Assembly (NCBI RefSeq): GCF_024213555.1
Contig: NZ_JANAVO010000017.1
Coordinates: 1 to 64,000 of the forward strand
Source of the DNA: Allokutzneria sp. A3M-2-11 16
GTDB lineage: Bacteria; Actinomycetota; Actinomycetes; Mycobacteriales; Pseudonocardiaceae
Reading direction: 5' to 3'
DNA length: 64,000 nucleotides
Below, one piece after another: positions 1-8,207 of this stretch. Under the pieces are notes generated by a model, which was given only the letters and a program-made list of their open reading frames with translations, had not been told where the DNA came from and made no database searches. The first letter of the stretch is position 1. Each line of letters begins with the position of its first letter. Both the position numbers and the translations under genes were made by a program.

Positions 1-38
1 AGGGGTTCAATCTATATAAGCTCACTGGCTTACATCGG

Positions 39-58
39 CACACTGTTGAGTTCTCAAA
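39..58 (-). promoter_or_regulatory. rRNA leader boxA-like motif
   Basis: Read on the minus strand this is TTTGAGAACTCAACAGTGTG, the motif conserved in the 16S rRNA leader of mycobacteria and other actinobacteria, involved in rrn antitermination and processing. It implies that a 16S gene begins just beyond the left edge of the window, transcribed leftward. No mature rRNA sequence is visible in the window. Confidence 0.75.
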
Positions 59-129
59 GAACACACGCACACCATCCCGGGAACCTTTACCAGATTCCCC
101 GTCCGGGGCTCTCGCTCTGTTGTGTCCGA

Positions 130-159
130 AGCTTATCCGGCTCGATTTCCCGGTGTCAA
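130..159 (-). promoter_or_regulatory. rrn operon promoter
   Basis: On the minus strand a consensus TTGACA (-35, 154-159) is separated by 18 bp from TAAGCT (-10, 130-135), upstream of the boxA-like leader motif. The arrangement fits a strong rRNA promoter firing leftward. Such operons usually have more than one promoter; an AT-rich stretch near 190-205 could hold another but has no clear consensus. The rest of 160-400 shows nothing else I recognise apart from the start region of the divergent MerR gene. Confidence 0.65.
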
Positions 160-402
160 ATCGGGGGTCAACCCGCTTTGTCGTCCACTTCGGAACATAT
201 TTTGTTGAGCTGTGCCACTTCGCGGTGACCCGCTCGGTGTGGGAAGAAAGTTAGCAGGACGTTCACGGGCCGTTTTCACCACCCCCCTCTTAACGTGATC
301 TCGCAGGTCAGCGGCGTGTCGGCGAGCGAAGCCCGCCGCCGGGCTTGACCCTCACGTGGCGTGAGGCGGCACGGTGACGCGCGGAGTCGGGAGGAAACGC
401 CA

Positions 403-1173
403 GTGGACTACACGGTCGGCCGGGTCGCGGCTATCGCGAATGTGACGGTGCGCACTCTTCATCACTACGACGAGATCGGGCTCTTGTCGCCGAGTGGGCG
501 CACTCCCGCCGGGTACCGCACTTATGACGAGGCGGACCTGGATCGGCTGCACCGCGTCCTCGCTTACCGCGAGCTGGGTTTCCCGCTCGACGAGATCGCG
601 GCGATCGTCACCGACCCGGGCACCGACACCATGGGGCACCTGCGCAGGCAGCGCGACCTGTTGCTCTCCAAGATCGAGCGGCTGCGGGGCATGGTCGTCG
701 CCGTGGACCGGGAGATGGAGTCGCAGCGCATGGGCGTCGCGCTGACACCGGAGGAGCGGTTCGAGATCTTCGGCGACTGGGAACCGGAGCCCGGCTACGG
801 CGAGCAGGCCGAGCAGCGGTGGGGGCACACCAAGGAGTGGCGGCAGGCTCAGGAACGGATGTCCGGGTTCGCCAAGGAGGACTTCGTCCACATGCAGTCC
901 GAGCAGGCGGCGTGGGTGCGGCGGCTGCTCGCGGCACTGGACGACGGCGTGGCTCCGGACAGTGAACGAGCGATGGACCTGGCCGAGGAGCACCGGCAGC
1001 TGATCGGTCTGCTCTACGACTGCGCTCCGGCTCGGCACGTGCAGATCGCCGAGATGTACGCGAACGAACCGGAGCAGTTGAACTTCCTCATCCCGCCTGA
1101 CCAGCAACGGCCGGGGACGGGGGCGTTCATCTGTACCGCGGTGCGAGCAAATGCCCGCCGATTGGGCGAATGA
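403..1173 (+). CDS. MerR family regulator with TipAS-like effector domain
   Basis: Predicted 256-residue DNA-binding regulator. Residues 1-70 form a MerR winged helix (YTVGRVAAIANVTVRTLHHYD), followed by a long dimerisation helix. From about residue 130 to the end there is a helical domain resembling the TipAS antibiotic-recognition domain, with the GHTKEW segment typical of TipAL-type proteins. TipAL relatives bind thiopeptides or other hydrophobic drugs and activate their own promoter and exporters. The GTG at 403 is chosen over the in-frame GTG at 361 because GGAGG lies at 390-394 and the conserved fold begins here. The effector is unknown; no obvious target operon adjoins it except the next gene. 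Confidence 0.85.
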   Translation: MDYTVGRVAAIANVTVRTLHHYDEIGLLSPSGRTPAGYRTYDEADLDRLHRVLAYRELGFPLDEIAAIVTDPGTDTMGHLRRQRDLLLSKIERLRGMVVAVDREMESQRMGVALTPEERFEIFGDWEPEPGYGEQAEQRWGHTKEWRQAQERMSGFAKEDFVHMQSEQAAWVRRLLAALDDGVAPDSERAMDLAEEHRQLIGLLYDCAPARHVQIAEMYANEPEQLNFLIPPDQQRPGTGAFICTAVRANARRLGE

Positions 1174-1231
1174 CTCCACCGTTCAGCCCTACAAGGATCT
1201 ACGGACTTTCGTAGCTTCTGGGGAGGCTGAG

Positions 1232-2266
1232 ATGGCTGATCGTTCTGTGCACTACGTCGGGAGCCTGCCGGGTGAGGACGCCGAGTCGGCGATGTCCGGG
1301 GCCTTGGCGCGATCCGGGCCGCGACTGCGGACACTCGCGGACGGTGAGACCGGGGAACGCAACCGGTGGATCGTGAACTTCGTCGACGGTCTCGACGGTC
1401 ATCCGGACCTGGAGACACTGGCCAGGGGCGCGTGGTCGAGCTATGAGGACATCCCGAAGTACCGCGTCCGCAAGGGGCGGACGCTGACCGGGGACGCGCT
1501 GAACCTCGGCTATCTCGACGAGTTCCGCCGCAGCTACCCGGTGTTCAAGAAGCTGCGCGAGGAGCACGGGAACGAAGGGCTGCGGTACCAGGTGGGCCTT
1601 CCGGGGCCGCTTGACCTGGCGATGTTCGTCTTCGGGCCGATCGGTCCCTTCAAGCACGTCGCGCCGTTCCAGGAGGCCACCGTCCGGGAGCTCCGGCAGA
1701 TTCATGCCGAGGCCGGGGACGACGTGCTGTTCCAGATCGAGGTGCCGGTCGAGCTGGTGTTCATGACCAAGGCGCCGAAGCCGCTGCACGGGGTGCTCTC
1801 GCGGTGGCTGGCGAAGAAGGTCGCCGCTGTCGCCGCGGGCGCTCCGGAGGGCACGAACTTCGGGGTGCACCTGTGTCTCGGCGATCTGAACAACAAGGCG
1901 CTCGGGAAGATGAAGAGCGCCGCGCCGCTGGTGACGCTGTCGAACGCGATCGTGGCCGCGTGGCCCGCCGGGCGGACGTTGGAGTACATGCACGCCCCGC
2001 TGGCGATGGGTGACCTGCCGCCGTCGCCGGAGGAGTCCTACTACCGCGCGCTGAGCGGGATCAAGCTGCCCGCGGGCTGCCGGTTCATCGCGGGGTTGGC
2101 GCACGAGAACCAGGACTTGGAGACGCAGCGGCGGTTGCTGGGACTGGTCGAACGACTTGTCGGTGACCGGGTGGACATCGCGTGCGCGTGCGGACTGGGC
2201 AGGCGAAACCCTGATCAGGCGGCCAGGGCGATGGACCGGTGCAACGAACTGGCAGAGACGGGCTGA
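1232..2266 (+). CDS. MetE-like (cobalamin-independent methionine synthase C-terminal-like) protein
   Basis: Predicted cytoplasmic 344-residue protein with a probable TIM-barrel fold. HLCLGD in mid-protein and ACACGLGRR near the end resemble the His-x-Cys and final Cys zinc ligands of the MetE/UROD-type methyltransferase barrel, so a thiol methyl- or alkyl-transfer role is possible. It is less than half the length of full MetE and lacks its N-terminal domain. The start is the ATG after GGGAGG (1221-1226). It lies 58 bp downstream of the MerR gene on the same strand and may be its target. The specific substrate cannot be told; annotation as a conserved hypothetical would also be fair. Confidence 0.6.
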   Translation: MADRSVHYVGSLPGEDAESAMSGALARSGPRLRTLADGETGERNRWIVNFVDGLDGHPDLETLARGAWSSYEDIPKYRVRKGRTLTGDALNLGYLDEFRRSYPVFKKLREEHGNEGLRYQVGLPGPLDLAMFVFGPIGPFKHVAPFQEATVRELRQIHAEAGDDVLFQIEVPVELVFMTKAPKPLHGVLSRWLAKKVAAVAAGAPEGTNFGVHLCLGDLNNKALGKMKSAAPLVTLSNAIVAAWPAGRTLEYMHAPLAMGDLPPSPEESYYRALSGIKLPAGCRFIAGLAHENQDLETQRRLLGLVERLVGDRVDIACACGLGRRNPDQAARAMDRCNELAETG

Positions 2267-2311
2267 TCAGCCGACTTGCATGACGGGGGCGGGTGGCGTA
2301 CCCCCTGGGGG

Positions 2312-3118
2312 ATGACTACGCGCCCCGTCGTGCTCGGCACCCTGCTGGTCGCGGGAGTGCTGGTGGCGTGCTCGGACACTCCGCCGCCGCCAGCACCGCC
2401 CGCACCGACCACTAGTACGACGACAACAACGACTGCCGCGAGCACGGGCCCTCTCGTGTCCATTCAGGACGTGGACCCGAGCATCCTCGTCGAGGCGCGT
2501 TACTTCACCGACCACAACTTCGTCGGCGAGCGCATCGAGGGCTATGAGGCCAACAAGTGCCTGCTGACGCCGCAGGCCGCCGAGGGGCTCAAACGCGTGC
2601 AGGCCGAGCTCAAGCCGAAGTCGCTGAGCTTGAAGGTCTACGACTGCTACCGCCCGCAGCGCGCCGTGAACCACTTCGTCCGGTGGGCGAAGAACGCGGA
2701 CACGCGGATGAAGGGCGAGTTCTACCCCACGCTCGCGAAGGACCGGTTGTTCCCGGACGGCTACATCGCCGAGCGCTCCGGACACAGCCGCGGCAGCACG
2801 ATGGATCTCACGCTGGTCGCCGTGCCTCCACCGCCGCAGGCGCAGTTCCGCGCCGGTGACGGGCTGGTGAGCTGCACGGCGCCGAAGGAGCGGCGGTTCG
2901 CGGACAACAGCGTGGACATGGGCACGGGCTACGACTGCTTCGACAAGCTCGCGCACACCGCGAACCCCGCGATCGCGCAGCCCGCGCAGGCGAACCGGGC
3001 GCTGCTGAAGTCCTTGATGGACAAACACGGCTTCACCAACTACGCGCAGGAGTGGTGGCACTTCACCCTGCGCGGTGAACCACATCCTGAGACCTACTTC
3101 GACCTCCCGGTGCGGTGA
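2312..3118 (+). CDS. VanX-like D-alanyl-D-alanine dipeptidase lipoprotein
   Basis: Predicted 268-residue lipoprotein of the M15 zinc peptidase family. A short signal peptide ends in LVAC with the lipidated Cys at residue 20, followed by a Pro/Thr-rich linker. The catalytic motifs are present: SGHSRGSTMD (zinc-binding His and Asp) and EWWHF (catalytic Glu and zinc His). VanX relatives cleave D-Ala-D-Ala; exported versions are usually thought to recycle wall peptides. The ATG at 2312 is chosen over 2276 because the signal peptide starts there. It sits between the MetE-like gene and gnd with short gaps. Substrate and any link to glycopeptide resistance are not shown. Confidence 0.85.
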   Translation: MTTRPVVLGTLLVAGVLVACSDTPPPPAPPAPTTSTTTTTTAASTGPLVSIQDVDPSILVEARYFTDHNFVGERIEGYEANKCLLTPQAAEGLKRVQAELKPKSLSLKVYDCYRPQRAVNHFVRWAKNADTRMKGEFYPTLAKDRLFPDGYIAERSGHSRGSTMDLTLVAVPPPPQAQFRAGDGLVSCTAPKERRFADNSVDMGTGYDCFDKLAHTANPAIAQPAQANRALLKSLMDKHGFTNYAQEWWHFTLRGEPHPETYFDLPVR

Positions 3119-3165
3119 CCCGGGAAGTCGCTACGTTGCTGACAGGACCTGAAGAGGGAGAGTGC

Positions 3166-4596
3166 ATGGCTGCCGATATCGGCGTGACCGGACTCGCGGT
3201 GATGGGCCGCAACCTGGCGCGCAACTTCGCCCGCAACGGCTTCTCGGTGGCGGTGCACAACCGCTCGCGGGCGAAGACCGACGCGCTGGTGTCCGAGTTC
3301 GGGCACGAGGGCGAGTTCGTGGGCAGCGCGACGGCGGAGGAGTTCGTCGCGTCGCTGGCCACCCCGCGCAAGATCGTGATCATGGTGAAGGCCGGTGGGC
3401 CGACGGACGCGGTGATCGACGAGCTGACGCCGCTGCTGGAGCCGGGCGACATCCTGGTGGACGGCGGCAACGCGCACTTCGCCGACACCCGCCGCCGCGA
3501 GGCCGCGCTGAAGGAGAAGGGCATCCACTTCGCCGGGGTCGGCATCTCCGGCGGTGAGGAGGGCGCGCTGCTCGGGCCGAGCATCATGCCCGGTGGCTCG
3601 AAGGAGTCCTACGCCGCGCTCGGGCCGATGCTGGAGAAGGTCTCGGCGAAGGTGGACGGGACGCCGTGCTGCGTGCACGTGGGCCCGGACGGCGCGGGGC
3701 ACTTCGTGAAGATGGTGCACAACGGCATCGAGTACGCCGACATGCAGCTGATCGCGGAGTCCTACGACCTGCTGCGGCAGGGGCTGGACCTGAGCGCGAA
3801 GGAGCTGGCGGAGGTCTTCCGCGGCTGGAACACCGGTGAGCTGGACTCGTACCTGATCGAGATCACCGCCGAGGTGCTCGACCAGGTCGACGCGGCCACC
3901 GGCAAGGCGTTCGTGGACATCGTGCTGGACCAGGCGGAACAGAAGGGCACCGGGCGCTGGACGGTGCAGACCGCCCTGGAGCTGGGCGTGCCGATCAGCG
4001 GGATCGCGGAGGCGGTGTTCGCGCGGTCGCTGTCCGGGCACGCGGACCAGCGCGCGGCGGCGGCGAACCTGCCCGGCCCGAGCGGTGGCCGGGTGTCCGG
4101 CGCGGGCGCGGAGACGCTGGTGGAGGACGTCCGGCTGGCGCTCTACGCGTCGAAGATGGTCGCCTACGCGCAGGGCTTCGACCAGATCATCGCGGCCAGC
4201 AAGGAGTACGGCTGGGACGTGGACCTGGGTTCTACCGCGACGATCTGGCGCGGCGGCTGCATCATCCGGGCGCGGTTCCTCGATCGCATCCGCGAGGCTT
4301 ATGACGAGTCCGGTGACCTGCCGTCGCTGCTGGTCGCGCCGTTCTTCGCCAAGGCGCTGGAGCAGGCGCAGCAGTCGTGGCGCCGCGTGGTGACCACGGC
4401 GGTGGAACTGGGCGTTCCGACGCCGGGCTTCGCGTCGTCGCTGGCCTACTACGACGGTCTGCGGCGGGAGCGGCTGCCCGCGGCGCTGATCCAGGGCCAG
4501 CGGGACTTCTTCGGCGCGCACACCTATCGCCGGGTGGACCGCGAGGGCAGCTTCCACGTGGACTGGTCCGGCAAGCGCGAGGAGAATCCGGCCTGA
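3166..4596 (+). CDS. gnd: 6-phosphogluconate dehydrogenase (decarboxylating)
   Basis: 476 residues, the usual length. It oxidatively decarboxylates 6-phosphogluconate to ribulose 5-phosphate with NADP+ in the oxidative pentose phosphate pathway. The N-terminal Rossmann motif reads GVTGLAVMGRNLA; the catalytic segment HFVKMVHNGIEYADMQ carries the conserved Lys, His, Asn and Glu; the helical C-terminal domain is intact to the end. The start at 3166 follows GAGGGAG at 3154-3160. The upstream in-frame codons from 3115 overlap the preceding gene and are not needed. A strong intrinsic terminator follows. Confidence 0.96.
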   Translation: MAADIGVTGLAVMGRNLARNFARNGFSVAVHNRSRAKTDALVSEFGHEGEFVGSATAEEFVASLATPRKIVIMVKAGGPTDAVIDELTPLLEPGDILVDGGNAHFADTRRREAALKEKGIHFAGVGISGGEEGALLGPSIMPGGSKESYAALGPMLEKVSAKVDGTPCCVHVGPDGAGHFVKMVHNGIEYADMQLIAESYDLLRQGLDLSAKELAEVFRGWNTGELDSYLIEITAEVLDQVDAATGKAFVDIVLDQAEQKGTGRWTVQTALELGVPISGIAEAVFARSLSGHADQRAAAANLPGPSGGRVSGAGAETLVEDVRLALYASKMVAYAQGFDQIIAASKEYGWDVDLGSTATIWRGGCIIRARFLDRIREAYDESGDLPSLLVAPFFAKALEQAQQSWRRVVTTAVELGVPTPGFASSLAYYDGLRRERLPAALIQGQRDFFGAHTYRRVDREGSFHVDWSGKREENPA

Positions 4597-4611
4597 CCCG
4601 AAACACCGCGA

Positions 4612-4648
4612 AGCCGGGCCGTCCTCAGGGCGGCCCGGCTTTCGTTTT
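4612..4648 (+). terminator. Rho-independent terminator after gnd
   Basis: AGCCGGGCCG (4612-4621) pairs perfectly with CGGCCCGGCT (4631-4640) across a 9-nt loop and is followed by TTCGTTTT. It lies 15 bp after the gnd stop. Confidence 0.9.
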
Positions 4649-4656
4649 GACAGGCT

Positions 4657-5151
4657 GTGGCGGTGAAGGGACTGTTGTCGATCTTGGCTGCCGCCGCGCT
4701 CCTCTGCGCTGGTTGTGGTGGTGGCGGTGCTGGCGGTCGCGGTGGTGAACCCGCGGCGAAGGACCTGTGCGACGTGCTCGGCAAGGCGGACTTCCCGTGG
4801 CCCGGCGAGCCGACGTTGCAGCGCACTACGGACTCGGTGGGGCTGACCTGCACGTGGTCGGCGGACGGCTACAGCGTCGATCTGAAGCAGATGCGGGACA
4901 TGCGCATGGAGCCGTTGCGGAAGGCGTGGAACCTCAAGGAGCCCGCGATGTCGCTCGGCGGGCGTGAGGTGTTCGTGCGGAAGTCCGCCTTCGACCTGCA
5001 AGCGGAGGAGCAGCTGGCGGTCGAGTGCCGCGCGGCCATGCAGGACGGGACCGGTTTGGTGACACTGCGGGTGCGCAACTACGACGCCGCCGATCTGTAC
5101 GGCGATGTCACGAAGCTGGCTGAGAAGGTCGCGGAGCGCATTCCACGATGA
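4657..5151 (+). CDS. Putative lipoprotein (DUF3558-like)
   Basis: 164-residue predicted lipoprotein: an N-terminal hydrophobic stretch ends in LLCAGC, then a Gly-rich linker and a compact domain with KDLCDVL and LTCTW cysteines, a pattern seen in actinobacterial DUF3558-type lipoproteins of unknown function. It starts at GTG immediately after the gnd terminator. Its last 44 bp overlap the 3' end of the convergent GH13 gene. Family assignment is tentative. Confidence 0.7.
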   Translation: MAVKGLLSILAAAALLCAGCGGGGAGGRGGEPAAKDLCDVLGKADFPWPGEPTLQRTTDSVGLTCTWSADGYSVDLKQMRDMRMEPLRKAWNLKEPAMSLGGREVFVRKSAFDLQAEEQLAVECRAAMQDGTGLVTLRVRNYDAADLYGDVTKLAEKVAERIPR

Positions 5152-6685
5152 CCGCCTCGTTGGGCGCGAGCGGTCCCAGCGACGTTCGGTCCACTGTGGA
5201 GTAACGCACCCGCCAGGAGCTGTCCAGGTCGAGTTCGGCCGCGGTGGTGCCGAGGTTGGCGGCGACAACGGTGTTCCCGCAACGGTATGCGGTCATTCCG
5301 GGAGCCGTGTCCAGCCACGTCGGTTCGGTGCGGCGGAGGTCCGGCAACTCGCGGCGCACGTGCAGCAACCGCCGGTGTGCGTGCAGGATCGAACGCGGAT
5401 CTTGTTGCTGCACCTCGACTGTGTCCGCCGGAGTCCGGTCGCCGAACGGCAGCCACGCCGTGGCCGCGCTGGTGAAGCCCAGGTTTTCGCTTGCGCACCA
5501 AGGCATCGGGGTGCGGGATGCGTCGCGGTTGTGCTCGTGGTTGCCGCCGCGCTTGGCCAGCGGGTCCTGGGCTTGCTCGGCGGGTACGACGCCGTTCACC
5601 AGGCCGAGCTCGTCGCCCTGGTAGAGGAAGGGCGTTCCGGGCAGCCCCATGGTCAGCGTGGTGAGCGCGAGCGAGCGGGCCGCGCCGTACCTGGTGGCCG
5701 CCCGGCTCCAGTCGTGGCTGCTCTGCGCCCACGACAGCGCGGGGCTCGCGGTGGTGGCGGCCCGGAGCAGGTCGGCCTCGGTTCCACTGTCCACTGTGGA
5801 TTGGATGAGGCCGAAGTAGAAGTAGGAGTGCAGCCCGTCGCGGCCGGTCAGGTAGTCCGCGAGCGCGCTCGGGTCCACCATGTGCGTCTCCCCGACGAGG
5901 AAGGCGCCGTAGTCGTCGGCGATCATGCGCCACCGGCGGTGGATGTCGTGCAGCGCGGGCTGGCCGATGTCGTGCCGGTGGTCGTAGCGGTACCAGTCCG
6001 CGACGGCGCCGCCGATCAGCCGCACCCGGTCGTCGGGCAGGCGGGGGTTGTCCGGCAGGTCGGGGTGCTTGGCCAGGTAGTGCGCGGTGTCGACGCGGAA
6101 CCCGTCCAGGCCGCGGTCCAGCCAGAACCGCATGATCGCCTCGACCTCGTCGGCGATCTTCGGGTTGCCCCAGTCGAGGTCGGGCTGCTCGGGGGTGAAC
6201 AGGTGCGCGTACCACTCGTCGGTGCCGGGGTCGTGCGTCCACGCCGGGCCGCCGAAGGTCGCGACCCAGTTGTTGGGCGGCTGCCCGGGGCCGCGGCCGG
6301 GCCGCCACAGGTAGTGGTCCCGATAGGGATTGTCCTTGTCCGCCTTGGACATCCGGAACCACGGGTGCTCGTGGGAGGTGTGGTTGACGACGAGATCGCT
6401 GATCACCCGGATGCCGCGGGCGTGTGCCTCCGCGACGAGCCGGTCCAGGTCGTCGAGCGTGCCGAAGCGCGGGTCGACCGCCCGGTGGTCGGCGATGTCG
6501 TAGCCGTGGTCGTGCATGGGCGAGACGTAGAACGGGGTGAGCCACAGCAGGTCGACGCCAAGCCACTGGAGGTAGTCGAGTTTGCCGATCACACCGGGCA
6601 GATCGCCCCACCCGTCGCCGTCGCTGTCGCAGAAGGACGGCAGGTACACCTCGTAGCCGACCGCGTCGGCCCACCAGTCGCTCAT
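5108..6685 (-). CDS. GH13 alpha-glucosidase / alpha-amylase family protein
   Basis: 525-residue cytoplasmic glycoside hydrolase of family 13. The four conserved regions are present: DLVVNH (about 98-102), GFRVDTAH with nucleophile Asp199, VGETH with acid/base Glu266, and SSHDW with transition-state Asp325. It has no signal peptide, so it probably acts on imported oligosaccharides or on trehalose/maltose-type substrates; oligo-1,6-glucosidase, alpha-glucosidase or trehalose synthase-like activity are all possible. Its ATG overlaps the stop of the upstream SemiSWEET gene (ATGA, 6682-6685), so the two are translationally coupled. The gene contains two of the TCCACWGTGGA palindromes. Confidence 0.9.
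   Translation of the reverse strand: MSDWWADAVGYEVYLPSFCDSDGDGWGDLPGVIGKLDYLQWLGVDLLWLTPFYVSPMHDHGYDIADHRAVDPRFGTLDDLDRLVAEAHARGIRVISDLVVNHTSHEHPWFRMSKADKDNPYRDHYLWRPGRGPGQPPNNWVATFGGPAWTHDPGTDEWYAHLFTPEQPDLDWGNPKIADEVEAIMRFWLDRGLDGFRVDTAHYLAKHPDLPDNPRLPDDRVRLIGGAVADWYRYDHRHDIGQPALHDIHRRWRMIADDYGAFLVGETHMVDPSALADYLTGRDGLHSYFYFGLIQSTVDSGTEADLLRAATTASPALSWAQSSHDWSRAATRYGAARSLALTTLTMGLPGTPFLYQGDELGLVNGVVPAEQAQDPLAKRGGNHEHNRDASRTPMPWCASENLGFTSAATAWLPFGDRTPADTVEVQQQDPRSILHAHRRLLHVRRELPDLRRTEPTWLDTAPGMTAYRCGNTVVAANLGTTAAELDLDSSWRVRYSTVDRTSLGPLAPNEAVIVECAPRPSQPAS
5190..5200. repeat. TCCACWGTGGA palindrome (T centre)
   Basis: Exact 11-bp copy of the recurrent motif, inside the GH13 gene, where it encodes Ser-Thr-Val-Asp with a rare ACA codon. 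Confidence 0.6.
5790..5800. repeat. TCCACWGTGGA palindrome (T centre)
   Basis: Second exact copy in the GH13 gene, again encoding Ser-Thr-Val-Asp, preceded by a partial copy (TTCCACTGT). Confidence 0.6.
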
Positions 6686-6954
6686 CGGTCCCCCGCTCCC
6701 GTAGTCAGGGGCCGGGTGCGCGCCTTCAGCACCACCAGCACGGAGACCAGGCCCAGGGTGATCACGTTGGTCGCGGCCACCGGCACGTCCTCCAGCACGA
6801 GCCCGTAGACCGCCCACATCGCCACCCCGGTGCCGAAGAGCAGCAACCACCCCCAGGAGAGGTCGCCCGCGCTGCGGGTGCGTGCGGTGCGGAGCACCTG
6901 CGGCAGGAAGCTGAGCATGGTCAGCGCTCCCGCGGTCAAGCCGAAGACCGTCAT
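6682..6954 (-). CDS. SemiSWEET-type PQ-loop sugar transporter
   Basis: 90-residue membrane protein with three predicted helices and the PQ-loop signature LSFLPQVLRTARTRS near the N-terminus. Single triple-helix-bundle SemiSWEETs dimerise to make bidirectional sugar pores. The start has GGAGGG eight bases upstream. It is the first gene of a two-gene unit with the GH13 hydrolase (4-bp ATGA overlap) and is divergent from a ROK regulator, so sugar import followed by hydrolysis under ROK control is the likely logic. The sugar is unknown. Confidence 0.88.
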   Translation of the reverse strand: MTVFGLTAGALTMLSFLPQVLRTARTRSAGDLSWGWLLLFGTGVAMWAVYGLVLEDVPVAATNVITLGLVSVLVVLKARTRPLTTGAGDR

Positions 6955-6967
6955 CGCGTTCCCTCCG

Positions 6968-7012
6968 GTTTGTGCAGTACCAGTTTGTGCAGTAGCTGTA
7001 CAAACTTAGACT
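6968..7012. promoter_or_regulatory. Operator and divergent promoter between SemiSWEET and ROK genes
   Basis: AGTTTGTGCAG (6982-6992) and CTGTACAAACT (6996-7006) form an 11-bp inverted repeat with one mismatch. A third half-site, GGTTTGTGCAGTA, lies at 6968-6980. On the plus strand TTGTGC (6985-6990) and TAGACT (7007-7012) give a -35/-10 pair with 16-bp spacing whose start point would fall at about 7019-7020, the A of the ROK ATG, so the ROK mRNA is probably leaderless. The operator overlaps this promoter, which fits autoregulation by the ROK protein. Confidence 0.65.
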
Positions 7013-7019
7013 ACGGAGT

Positions 7020-8207
7020 ATGGGACCCCCCGCACAAGAACGCGCCCGGGATTCGCTGGGCAGCCTGGTGCTCCAGCTGCACACGCTGGGCGGGGTGGCG
7101 AGCCGGGCCGAGCTGACCGAGCGGCTCGGCTGCGGGCGCAGCGCGATGGGCTACCTGCTCGGGGAACTGCGCTCACGTGGCCTGGTCTCCATCGACCCCG
7201 CGGGCGGACGGACGTCCTCGGCGGACGGTGGGCGGCCCTCGCACTCGGTGCTGGTCGCCGACGACGCGCCGACCGTTGTTGCCGCCCAACTGGGCGTCGA
7301 CTCGGTGACGGTCGCCCGGGTCGGGCTCGGCGGCAAGGTGCACGCCCGCGTCGAGCGGTCCCTGCGCACGCGCGACACCACCGACGCGCTCGACACGCTG
7401 AGCGAGCTGATCACCGAGTTGACTGCGCCGAAGGTGCTCGGCGTCGGCCTCGCGGTGCCGTCGCCGGTCCGCCGCACCGACGGATACGCCGCGGCCGCGC
7501 TGCACCTGGGCTGGCGCGGCGTGCCTCTGCGCGAGCTGCTGCTGGAGCGACTCCCGCTCCCCCTGGCGCTGGGCAACGACGCGAACCTCGCGGCCATGGC
7601 GGAGTACCGGCACGGCGCGGGCAAGGGCGCGACGCAGCTGCTCTACCTGATGACCGGTCACGTCGGTCTCGGCGGCGCCGTGGTCAGCGAGGGCAGGCTG
7701 TTCCTCGGCGCCCGTGGCTACGCGATGGAACCCGGGCACCTCACCGTCGACCCGGCCGGGGCGCCGTGCCCGTGCGGCTCCACCGGTTGTCTGGAGGTCG
7801 AGGCCGACCACCGGGGTCTGCTGCGCGCGGCCGGTCGCACCGATCACGCGCTGCACGACGTGCCGGAGGCGGTCGAAGAGGTCTTCAAGGAGGCAGTCGC
7901 CGGAGATCCGCGCTGCGGCGCGGCGCTCGACCAGGCCGCGCGCCACCTGGGCAACGGTCTCGCCAGCTTGATCAACTTGGCCGACGCCGACCGGATCGTG
8001 CTCGGCGGCACCCTCGGCCGCCTCTACTCGTTGCGCTCGCGGCTCGTGGACGAGCGGGTGACCGGCCGGTCGTTCCTCAACGACGGCGGCGAGATCCCCG
8101 TCCTGCCCGGCGCCCTGCCGGACAGCGTGCTGCTCGGGGCGGCCGAGCTCGCCCTGCAACCGCTGCTGGACGATCCGAAGCGCGTCCTGGACGGGCTGGC
8201 TAGATAG
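7020..8207 (+). CDS. ROK family transcriptional regulator
   Basis: 395 residues: an N-terminal winged helix (about 15-70, ASRAELTERLGCGRSAM) followed by a ROK sugar-kinase-like domain. It keeps the phosphate/sugar motif LGNDANLAAMAEY and the zinc-binding signature PCPCGSTGCLEVEADH. ROK repressors of this type respond to sugars or sugar phosphates. It is divergent from the SemiSWEET-GH13 unit and its promoter overlaps a palindromic operator, so it is the likely regulator of both. The ATG lies at the predicted transcription start. Its 3' end overlaps the convergent second ROK gene by 8 bp. Confidence 0.92.
   Translation: MGPPAQERARDSLGSLVLQLHTLGGVASRAELTERLGCGRSAMGYLLGELRSRGLVSIDPAGGRTSSADGGRPSHSVLVADDAPTVVAAQLGVDSVTVARVGLGGKVHARVERSLRTRDTTDALDTLSELITELTAPKVLGVGLAVPSPVRRTDGYAAAALHLGWRGVPLRELLLERLPLPLALGNDANLAAMAEYRHGAGKGATQLLYLMTGHVGLGGAVVSEGRLFLGARGYAMEPGHLTVDPAGAPCPCGSTGCLEVEADHRGLLRAAGRTDHALHDVPEAVEEVFKEAVAGDPRCGAALDQAARHLGNGLASLINLADADRIVLGGTLGRLYSLRSRLVDERVTGRSFLNDGGEIPVLPGALPDSVLLGAAELALQPLLDDPKRVLDGLAR

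Noticed and set aside
2276-2311. Upstream start for the VanX-like lipoprotein
   Set aside because: It would put twelve polar residues before the signal peptide; the ATG at 2312 fits a lipoprotein signal better.
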